Below the pieces are notes generated by a model, which did not search any database, was not told where the DNA came from, and worked only from the letters and a program-made list of their open reading frames with translations. A DNA stretch of 50,693 bases from contig DATLYH010000069.1 in the NCBI GenBank assembly GCA_035575035.1, positions 1-50,693 on the forward strand. Direction: 5' to 3'. This stretch comes from DATLYH01 sp035575035. GTDB lineage: Bacteria > Planctomycetota > Planctomycetia > Gemmatales > Gemmataceae. Numbering within the stretch: the first letter of the stretch is position 1; each line of letters starts with the position of its first letter. Positions 41,875 to 48,287 of this stretch are shown in pieces. The translations under genes were made by a program, and so were the position numbers.

Positions 41875-42362
41875 CACAGTCCTCTTTCTCGGGGTCGGGG
41901 ACAGGTCTGAGGGCACCGCCCGGAGTGGGTTCAGGGGTGGTCGGTTCAGCTCCGTCTTTCGCGCACCGTACCGCAGTTGATTCGGCGAACCTCGCACCGG
42001 GGGGCAAAGGCCGGCGGCAACAGCACCGTCGGGAGAACCTCGCAGGTCGCTTCCGAGGGAGTTCGGCAGAGCCCCCTTCGCTGACCGAAATGCCACCCCT
42101 TTAACTTAGATCGTCAATCAGGGCGACGCCGATTCGACGAATGCGGAGGTTGCAACTTTTTCGGGTAGCGTTTGCTCTAACCAAAGAGAGATTATACGGA
42201 AAAGGGTCCGGTAATGCAAAGGGTGTCATCGCTGAAGATAATTCGAGGCGTGCAAAGTATGGCGATTTTTGATAGTGTGTTCCCCGCCGGCGCCGGGGAT
42301 ACCGGCGCTCGGGGAATGCCGGCTGGGTTGTGCCTCTGGGAAAGTTCGGTTATCCTGGCGGC
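41875..42362. other. Intergenic region with the PFOR promoter and a long leader
   Basis: 488 nt. The distal part (about 42130-42275) is the most AT-rich stretch of the window and holds the promoter at 42191-42219. The leader of about 310 nt before ATG 41874 has no recognisable riboswitch. A GC-rich inverted repeat with CCCCG and CGGGG ends is near 42281-42316. Confidence 0.6.
42191..42219 (-). promoter_or_regulatory. Sigma-70-type promoter upstream of the PFOR genes
   Basis: Minus strand: TTGCAT (42219-42214), 17-nt spacer, TATAAT (42196-42191). Predicted start near 42184, which gives a leader of about 310 nt before the alpha/gamma ATG. Confidence 0.65.
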
Positions 42363-42563
42363 ATGAAAGGGCCTGCCGCGCGATGGAAATATGAGGTACG
42401 CCGTGTCTGGGAGTGCCCGGCCTGCGGCCGACGTGAGCGCACCGGCGGGCAGGTTGTCAATCTGCCCTGCAACTGCACTCTCCAGGGGGAGCCGCCTCGG
42501 CCGACGTGGATGAAGTTGATCGAGGAAGGTCCGAAACGACCGCCGCCGGCACCGCGAAGTTAG
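42363..42563 (+). CDS. Small zinc-ribbon protein
   Basis: 66 aa from ATG 42363. A four-Cys ribbon is formed by C-P-A-C (about 19-22) and C-N-C (about 37-39); basic at the N-terminus (RWKYEVRRVWE) and Pro-rich at the C-terminus. No Shine-Dalgarno sequence is apparent and a TATCCT sequence is only 6 nt upstream, so a leaderless start is possible. Convergent with hpnE, 27 nt apart. Function unknown. Confidence 0.62.
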   Translation: MKGPAARWKYEVRRVWECPACGRRERTGGQVVNLPCNCTLQGEPPRPTWMKLIEEGPKRPPPAPRS

Positions 42564-42590
42564 CACCTCCTCGCCGAAACACCCCGCACC

Positions 42591-44072
42591 TCACAGGTCG
42601 GGTTGCAGCAGCCGTCCGGGAGAACCGACACGCCGCAGCAACGCCTCGGCGGCCAAGTAGCCGCTGCGCACCGCTCCTTCCATCGTCGCTGGCCAACCGG
42701 TCGCGGTCCAGTCGCCGGCCACGAACAGGTTGGCGATCGGCGACTCCTGGACCGGCCGCCACCGATCGACGCCCGGCACCGCACTGAACGTGGCCGCGTG
42801 CTCCGTCACCACCCGGACCCGCCGCAGCGCCTCCGGCGCCGCCGCGGGGAAGAGCCGGGCCATCTCCGCCACGATGCGCCGCCGCACCTCGTCATGCCCC
42901 AGGCCACGGAACTGCCGGGCGGCGCTGACCACCACTTGCACATAGTACTCGCCCGGCGTCGTCCCTCTCACCCTACCCTCTTCCCCTTGGAGGGGAAGAG
43001 GGTAGGGTGAGGGGGACGCCCCGCCGCGGTTGAAGACCCACTGCCCCACGCAATCGATCAGGACCACGTGCGGCAGATGGGTCACCGGCCGATCGTACCA
43101 GAGGTGGACGCTGGTAATGGGTGAGGTCTCCAGGTGCCGCAGGTTGGCGAAGTATGGGTGGGCCTCGACCACCCCGGCCGGCAGCAAGTCGAGCAGCCGG
43201 TCAAACGGCACCGCCGCCAGATACCAGTCGGCCTCGACGACCTCGCCCTGCCGCAGTTCGACCCCTTTGACTCGGTCCCGCGTCAGCCGGAAGGTTCGGG
43301 CGGCCTGTCCGAGGCGCAGGGCGACCTGGTGGTTCTCCAGCCAGCGGCATAGCTCGTCACCATAGAGGCGGCCGAGCGGCACCGTCGGTAACTCCACCTC
43401 GAACCCGCGGCGGTGGCGCAGGAAGCCGTCCACGAACACCTTCCGCGCGTAGCGCAGGCCGACGCGCTCGGGAACCTCGTTCAGGGCGCTGGTCAGCACT
43501 ACACCCCAGAAGCGCTCGACGGTGCGCGGCGTCTGGTGGTGGCGGGCCAGCCAATCGGCGAAGGGCGGGTCGCCGTCGGCCGGCTCGTTTCGCAGACGGC
43601 TCAGCCCCCAGGCAATACGCAGTTTTTCGCCCGGCGTGAGGTAATGGGCGGCCGCGAAGCTGCCGAGCAGGTGGAAAGGGGCAGGCCAGCCGTCAGCGCG
43701 GAACCGGCTGACCCGGCGGTCGGGCGTCATGAAATAGAGGCACCGCTGCGGCCGAAGCAGATGATCAATGCCGACGGTCCGGCAGAAGTGGCGGAAGTTG
43801 GTGCAGCAGCCCATGCTGACGTGCTGGCAGGCATCGACCAGCTGACCGCTGGCAGCGTCCTGGAACGAGCCGGCCCGCCCACCGAGCCGCCCGCGCGCTT
43901 CGAGGAGTGTCACCTGGAAGCCGCGTGGCGCCAGCGCCGTCGTCGCCGCCAGGCCCGCTAGCCCCCCGCCGATGACGAGAACCCGCGGTCGGTGACACGA
44001 CGAGGCAGAGACGGCCTGTCCTTGTGCTGACTCCTCATTATTCCGGGTCGGGTTCACCGGGTCATCTTTCAC
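42591..44072 (-). CDS. hpnE: Hydroxysqualene dehydroxylase, HpnE-like, with repeat insertion
   Basis: 493 aa, FAD-dependent amine-oxidase/phytoene-desaturase type. Seen: the dinucleotide motif VLVIGGGLAGLAATTAL (about 31-47), LEARGRLGGRAGS, and the C-terminal FVAGDWTATGWPATMEGAVRSG for FAD. With HpnC and HpnD it makes squalene from farnesyl diphosphate (HpnD: presqualene diphosphate; HpnC: hydroxysqualene; HpnE: squalene). Residues about 351-371 are translated from a palindrome (42962-43016) and are absent from ordinary relatives, by inference from their composition. The start is GTG at 44072; no good ribosome site. Last gene of the hpnCDE run, 21 nt after hpnD. Confidence 0.92.
   Translation of the reverse strand: MKDDPVNPTRNNEESAQGQAVSASSCHRPRVLVIGGGLAGLAATTALAPRGFQVTLLEARGRLGGRAGSFQDAASGQLVDACQHVSMGCCTNFRHFCRTVGIDHLLRPQRCLYFMTPDRRVSRFRADGWPAPFHLLGSFAAAHYLTPGEKLRIAWGLSRLRNEPADGDPPFADWLARHHQTPRTVERFWGVVLTSALNEVPERVGLRYARKVFVDGFLRHRRGFEVELPTVPLGRLYGDELCRWLENHQVALRLGQAARTFRLTRDRVKGVELRQGEVVEADWYLAAVPFDRLLDLLPAGVVEAHPYFANLRHLETSPITSVHLWYDRPVTHLPHVVLIDCVGQWVFNRGGASPSPYPLPLQGEEGRVRGTTPGEYYVQVVVSAARQFRGLGHDEVRRRIVAEMARLFPAAAPEALRRVRVVTEHAATFSAVPGVDRWRPVQESPIANLFVAGDWTATGWPATMEGAVRSGYLAAEALLRRVGSPGRLLQPDL
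42962..43016. repeat. 26-bp palindrome inside hpnE
   Basis: Arms at 42962-42987 and 42991-43016 pair at 25 of 26 positions around a TGG loop. Member of the CCCTCACCC family, zero interior units, read through in frame. Confidence 0.92.
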
Positions 44073-44093
44073 TTGTCACCGTGTCACCGTGTC

Positions 44094-44960
44094 TCATCTT
44101 CCCACCCACCCCCACCGCACCGGCAGCGCCTGAGCCGCCAGCCAGAGCTTGTGCCAGGGACTGAGCCGCACCCGGCCGCTGAAGACGTCGTAATCGCGGC
44201 GGACGATGGCGTCCAACAGCGCCTGGTAGGTGCGCGCCATCACCAGGAACACCGAGCGACCGGTCGGCGGCAGCAGGTCGGCTAGCGGCCAGGCGACATC
44301 ATAATAGTGCCGGGCGCGTTCCACCTCGAAATTCATCAGCGCCCGGAACCGCGCGTCGCGCCGGCCGTGACGGAGGTGCTCCTCGCTGTAGCCGAAGCGC
44401 TCCAGGTCCTCGCGCGGCAGATAGATTCGGCCCCGGGCCGCATCCTCGCCCAGATCGCGCAGGATATTTGTCAGCTGGAAGGCAATACCGGCCGCCTCGG
44501 CGTACTCCTTGGCCTTCTCCTGGGCGAAGCCCCAGATGTGGATGCACGCCAGCCCCACCGCCGACGCCACCCGGTAGCAGTAGTGGTACAGCTGGGCGAA
44601 AGTCTCATAGCGCACCGGCCCCAGGTCCATGCAAACACCGTCAAGCACCGCGTGCAGGTACTCGCGGGGAATGTTCCAGGTCGTGACGGCATGATGGAAT
44701 GCCGGGTGGAGGGGATGGCGGTATTCCCCTTCCAGGGCGCGGTCAAGCTGCCGGCGCCACGCCTCTAGCTGGATGCGTTTCTGTTCGGGGGGACCGGGGG
44801 AATCGCTCAGATCGTCGGCCACGCGGAGGAAGGCGTACAAGGCACACATCGCCCGGCGTTGCGGCCGGGGGAGCAAGCGGAAGGCATGATAGAAATTGCC
44901 CGCCTCGCGCCGGGCCAGGCGCTCGCAGTAGCCGTAGGATCGGGCCAGCAAGGAAGTCAT
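44094..44960 (-). CDS. hpnD: Presqualene diphosphate synthase HpnD
   Basis: 288 aa, trans-isoprenyl diphosphate synthase of the squalene/phytoene type. Seen: both aspartate-rich metal sites, DDLSD (49-53) and D169-L-G-E-D173 within QLTNILRDLGEDA; plus SYGYCERLARREAGNF at the start and RGRIYLPREDLERFGYSEE. Predicted to condense two farnesyl diphosphates into presqualene diphosphate. Cytoplasmic, membrane-associated chemistry. ATG 44960 overlaps the hpnC stop by 4 nt (ATGA), so it is translationally coupled. The assignment to D rather than C rests on position and on the shorter N-terminus; the two are paralogues. Confidence 0.93.
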   Translation of the reverse strand: MTSLLARSYGYCERLARREAGNFYHAFRLLPRPQRRAMCALYAFLRVADDLSDSPGPPEQKRIQLEAWRRQLDRALEGEYRHPLHPAFHHAVTTWNIPREYLHAVLDGVCMDLGPVRYETFAQLYHYCYRVASAVGLACIHIWGFAQEKAKEYAEAAGIAFQLTNILRDLGEDAARGRIYLPREDLERFGYSEEHLRHGRRDARFRALMNFEVERARHYYDVAWPLADLLPPTGRSVFLVMARTYQALLDAIVRRDYDVFSGRVRLSPWHKLWLAAQALPVRWGWVGR

Positions 44961-45886
44961 GAGTCTTGAAGCACCGCTGCCCGCAACCGCCGCCACAGCG
45001 CCCCGGCCATCAGCCCGGCCTTCTCCCACTTCGCCAACACCGGCCGGGTCTCCCAGACGTTGTAGCCGCAGCGCTCGATCTTGCGCAGAATGGCCAGCCC
45101 GCCGCGGATGAACAGCTCGACATCCGCCCGCATTGCGAGCGGCACCCGCTCCAGCAGCGGAAAGCCGCGGTAGAACAGGTCGCGTGTCCGGTCCACCTCG
45201 AAGCGCATCAACTCACGGAACGCTGGCGTGAAGCGCCGCTGCCGCAGATCCTCCTCGCTATAACCGAAGCGCTGCCGGTCCTCCTCGGGCAAGTAGACCC
45301 GGCCAAGGTCGTAGTCGCGGGCCACATCCTGCCAGAAGTTGGCCAGCTGTAGCGCCGTGCAGATGTGGTCCGCCAAGGCCGCCCGCTCGGCATCGTAGAC
45401 CTCGCACAGGTAAAGTACCAGATGGCCGATCGGATTGGCGGAGTAACGGCAGTAATCCAGGAGCTGTTCGTAAGTCTGGTAGCGCCGGACGCGCTGGTCC
45501 TGCTCGAAGGCGACGAGCAGGTCGAGGAATGGCTGCGGCGGGATGCGGAAGCGGCGGATGGTCTGGCGCAGGGCGAGCATCACCGGGTGGCGCGGCTCGC
45601 CGGTGTAGCAGCGCAGCAACTCCTCCCGCCACCACCGGAGCAGGTCCAGGGCGCGCTGACCGCCGCCCGTTTCATCAGCCAGGTCGTCGGCCCAGCGGCA
45701 ATAAGCATAGACGGCGTGGAAGTGCCGCCACAACCGCCGCGGCAAGAGGAGCGAGGCGACCGTGAAGTTCTCGTAATGGGTGCGCGCCAGCCGCCCGCAG
45801 TACCCCTGCGCCCAAGCCAGGCTGACCGGCGCGTGAGCGCTGCCGGGCCCGAAGCGAGCCAACTCAGCGTCCAGACCGTTGTGCAT
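44957..45886 (-). CDS. hpnC: Hydroxysqualene synthase HpnC
   Basis: 309 aa, paralogous to HpnD. Seen: DDLAD (67-71) and the second site in LANFWQDVARDYDLGR (D187, D191), with AWAQGYCGRLARTHYENF at the N-terminus, the pattern typical of HpnC. Predicted to convert presqualene diphosphate to hydroxysqualene. First gene of the run; ATG 45886 is 7 nt after a TATAAT box, implying a leaderless message. An in-frame extension to 45952 overlaps this box and is unlikely to be coding. Confidence 0.93.
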   Translation of the reverse strand: MHNGLDAELARFGPGSAHAPVSLAWAQGYCGRLARTHYENFTVASLLLPRRLWRHFHAVYAYCRWADDLADETGGGQRALDLLRWWREELLRCYTGEPRHPVMLALRQTIRRFRIPPQPFLDLLVAFEQDQRVRRYQTYEQLLDYCRYSANPIGHLVLYLCEVYDAERAALADHICTALQLANFWQDVARDYDLGRVYLPEEDRQRFGYSEEDLRQRRFTPAFRELMRFEVDRTRDLFYRGFPLLERVPLAMRADVELFIRGGLAILRKIERCGYNVWETRPVLAKWEKAGLMAGALWRRLRAAVLQDS

Positions 45887-45893
45887 GCGGGGG

Positions 45894-45899
45894 ATTATA
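45894..45899 (-). promoter_or_regulatory. -10 box TATAAT 7 nt before the hpnC start codon
   Basis: On the minus strand a perfect TATAAT is followed by CCCCCGC and ATG. Predicts transcription starting at the start codon, as for aroC. The -35 region shows no good match at normal spacing. Confidence 0.6.
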
Positions 45900-46071
45900 C
45901 TCGCCGCTCCGGCCGCCCGGAACGGCAACCCTTTCGCCCCGAGGCCCGCCATGCACCGGGACCGGTCCGCCTTAGCCCTTTTTCGTTAGCCCCGGCCGAT
46001 GTTATGATAAGCACCTGGCATCCCGCAGGGCGGGCGGGGATATCGACCCTCTCTTCACCGGAGAAGCGCAC

Positions 46072-46608
46072 TTGCTCCGGTCGGCCTGGACTAACCTGAG
46101 TGACGCAGAGCTGCTCCGGCAGTGCGAGATGGATACGTACCGCGCCAGCGGCCCGGGAGGCCAGAAGCGGAACAAGACCAGCTCGGCGGTCCGGCTGCGG
46201 CATCGGCCCAGCGGCCTGATCGTCATTGCCGAGGAGAGCCGTTCCCAGCACGAGAACCGGGCCCGTGCTCTGCGGCGGCTGCGCCAGGCATTGTACCTGA
46301 AGGTGCGGACCGAGCTGCCGCCGGAATCGTTGACGCCCGAGGCTCTGGCTGGACTGGACGGCTACCGCGACACCCGCGGTCCCGACGGCCGGCTCCGCCT
46401 GAGCCGCAAGGACCCTCGCTTCTGGCCGGCGGTCGGCGTGGTCCTCGATGTGCTCCAGGCTTGCCGGGGCCGGGTCAGCGACGCCGCCGGCGCCCTGGGC
46501 ATCTCGACCGCCAACCTGATCGCCTTCCTGCGGAGCGACCCCAAGGTCTGGGAACAAGCCAATCACTTGCGCAGCCGCTTCGGCCAGAAGCCGCTGCACC
46601 GTTCGTAG
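46072..46608 (+). CDS. Peptide chain release factor-like protein with C-terminal extension
   Basis: 178 aa. The catalytic GGQ motif (29-31, in SGPGGQKRNKTSSAVRLRH) of class I release factors and ArfB/ICT1-type peptidyl-tRNA hydrolases is intact, followed by S-R-S-Q-H-E-N-R-A. There is no codon-recognition domain, so rescue of stalled ribosomes is more likely than normal termination. The last 60 residues (about 118-178) form an unusual helical extension in place of the short basic tail of ArfB. The start is probably TTG at 46072, with GGAG about 8 nt upstream; no in-frame ATG is available. A TATGAT box lies at 46003-46008. Divergent from hpnC. Confidence 0.88.
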   Translation: MLRSAWTNLSDAELLRQCEMDTYRASGPGGQKRNKTSSAVRLRHRPSGLIVIAEESRSQHENRARALRRLRQALYLKVRTELPPESLTPEALAGLDGYRDTRGPDGRLRLSRKDPRFWPAVGVVLDVLQACRGRVSDAAGALGISTANLIAFLRSDPKVWEQANHLRSRFGQKPLHRS

Positions 46609-46675
46609 TCCGTAGTCCGCAGGCCGTAGCAAAGACAGCCACGGACTACGAACTATGGACTACGGACTACAAGAC
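46604..46675. repeat. TAGTCCG palindrome between the release-factor-like and phosphatase genes
   Basis: The left part CGTAGTCCGTAGTCCG (from 46604) pairs with right-hand copies of GGACTACGGACTAC (to about 46675). The repeat begins in the last codons of the release-factor-like gene and supplies its TAG stop. Confidence 0.82.
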
Positions 46676-46683
46676 TACAGGAT

Positions 46684-47139
46684 ATGGAACCACCCCCCGG
46701 CTTTACCTGGATCGAGAAACCGCGGCTGGCAGCGCTGGCGCAGCCGGAAGCGCCGGAGGACCTGTTCTGGCTGCGCCAGCAGGGGATCGACCTGCTCATC
46801 TCACTGACCGAAGACCGGCCGCGGCGCGACTGGGTGAACGACGCCGGACTGCTGGTCTTCCATGAGCCGATGCAGGACATGGAGCCCCCCACGCAGGAGC
46901 AGCTCGATCGTTGCGTCTCGGCCATCGAGCGGGCCCATCAGCACGGCATGGGGGTAGCGGTTCACTGCGGCGCCGGCCTGGGCCGCACCGGGACCGTGCT
47001 CGCCTGTTACCTGGTCGCCCAGGGTCAGACGGCGCAGAACGCCATCGCCCGGGTCCGTCGCCTGCGCCCCGGCTCCATCGAAACCGAGGAACAGGCCGAC
47101 GCGGTGGTGGAGTTCGCCCGCCGGCGGCGGCAGCCCTGA
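46684..47139 (+). CDS. Dual-specificity protein phosphatase
   Basis: 151 aa, single-domain cysteine phosphatase. The signature HCGAGLGRTG (94-103) gives the catalytic Cys95 and Arg101 of the H-C-x5-R motif; a candidate general-acid Asp lies about 30 residues upstream in HEPMQDMEPP. The size and the GFTWIEKPRLAALAQP start resemble atypical dual-specificity phosphatases of the DUSP23 type. Cytoplasmic. It dephosphorylates Tyr or Ser/Thr, or possibly phosphoinositides or RNA ends. Starts 75 nt after the release-factor-like gene, across the palindrome. Confidence 0.9.
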   Translation: MEPPPGFTWIEKPRLAALAQPEAPEDLFWLRQQGIDLLISLTEDRPRRDWVNDAGLLVFHEPMQDMEPPTQEQLDRCVSAIERAHQHGMGVAVHCGAGLGRTGTVLACYLVAQGQTAQNAIARVRRLRPGSIETEEQADAVVEFARRRRQP

Positions 47140-47252
47140 GGCGCCCGCTGGGGCGGTCCGCCGTCATAAACGTTTGAGCATATGTGAGTTGCGCCATCAA
47201 CCGTTTTCGCCCCCCGGAACCGGCGGTGGGCCTGCCTTCCCCGTGCCGGCCC

Positions 47253-47282
47253 TTGACACCTTTTCCAATTGGGGAGTACACT
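47253..47282 (+). promoter_or_regulatory. Sigma-70-type promoter upstream of the metallophosphoesterase
   Basis: TTGACA (47253-47258), 18-nt spacer, TACACT (47277-47282). Predicted start near 47289, a leader of about 93 nt. Confidence 0.7.
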
Positions 47283-47381
47283 TCCTTAAAGATCGATCCG
47301 TTGCCCGCTTAGGCCGATCCACCGCTCGGGGCGGGGGTGGAGCGCACCGGCGCAACGGGAAAACAGCGGGGGAGCCGCGGC

Positions 47382-48143
47382 GTGAAGGCCATTATCAGCG
47401 ATATCCACAGTAACCTCGAAGCGTTCCAGGCAGTCCTGGAGGACATTGAGCGCCACGGCGTGGACGAGATCTACTGCCTGGGGGACATCGTAGGCTACGG
47501 TCCCAACCCCTGCGAGTGCCTCGACCTGGCCATGCGCTGCAAGGTGGTGCTGCTGGGCAACCACGACCAGGGGGCCATGTGGGATCCCGACGGCTTTAAC
47601 CCCCCGGCCGAGCGCGCCATCTTCTGGACCCGCGAACAGCTCGAGGCCCCCACCACTAACCGCCAGCTTAAGGAGAAGCGCTGGGAGTTCCTCAACGAGC
47701 GGCCGCGCACCTACCGCGAGAACGGCTTTTTGTACGTCCACGGCTCGGCCCGTAACCCGCTCAACGAGTATGTCTTCCCCGAAGACATCTACAACCAGCG
47801 CAAGATGGAGCGGATTTTCGCCCTGGTGGACCGTTACTGCTTCCAGGGCCATACCCACGTCCCCGGCATCTTCACGGAGCAGCTGCCCGAGGACCTCTAC
47901 CAGTTCCATAGCCCCGAGGAGATCGACTTCTTCTACCGGCTCGACGGCCGCAAGACGCTGTGCAACGTCGGCTCCGTGGGCCAGCCGCGCGACGGCAACC
48001 CGCGTGCCTGCTACGTCCTGTTCGACGGCGAGACCATCCGTTTTCGCCGCGTCGCGTACGACGTCGAGACCACCATCAAGAAGATCTACGCCGTTCCCGA
48101 TCTGGAGAATTTCCTGGGCGACCGCCTCCGTGAGGGGCGGTAG
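47382..48143 (+). CDS. Calcineurin-like metallophosphoesterase
   Basis: 253 aa from GTG 47382, chosen because the conserved MKAIISDIHSNLEAF begins there and GGGGAG lies about 8 nt upstream; the frame extends upstream to 47337 without homology. All metal-binding motifs are present: D7-x-H9, GDIVGYGPNP, GNHD, VHGSARNPL and GHTHVPG. The family (YfcE/MJ0936-like) hydrolyses phosphodiesters or phosphomonoesters; the substrate is unknown. Cytoplasmic. A good promoter lies at 47253-47282. The gene is followed by a TCAGGGG palindrome and then yidC. Confidence 0.92.
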   Translation: MKAIISDIHSNLEAFQAVLEDIERHGVDEIYCLGDIVGYGPNPCECLDLAMRCKVVLLGNHDQGAMWDPDGFNPPAERAIFWTREQLEAPTTNRQLKEKRWEFLNERPRTYRENGFLYVHGSARNPLNEYVFPEDIYNQRKMERIFALVDRYCFQGHTHVPGIFTEQLPEDLYQFHSPEEIDFFYRLDGRKTLCNVGSVGQPRDGNPRACYVLFDGETIRFRRVAYDVETTIKKIYAVPDLENFLGDRLREGR

Positions 48144-48146
48144 GAG

Positions 48147-48281
48147 TCAAGGGTCAGGGATCAGGGGGCAGGGGGCAGAGCCGCTGGGTGGGCGTTGCGG
48201 CTTTTGATACCCGGATCTGGATGTTTGATCCCTATACTGACCTGTGGCTTCTGGCCCCTGACCCCTGACCCCTGACTCTGG
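48147..48281. repeat. TCAGGGG-family inverted repeat between the phosphoesterase and yidC
   Basis: The left arm (48144-48175, GAGTCAAGGGTCAGGGATCA and on) and right arm (48251-48281, CCCCTGACCCCTGACCCCTG and flanks) are complementary with mismatches, around about 75 nt of unrelated sequence. It ends only 6 nt before the yidC ATG, leaving no room for a clear ribosome site. Confidence 0.88.
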
Positions 48282-48287
48282 CCGACC

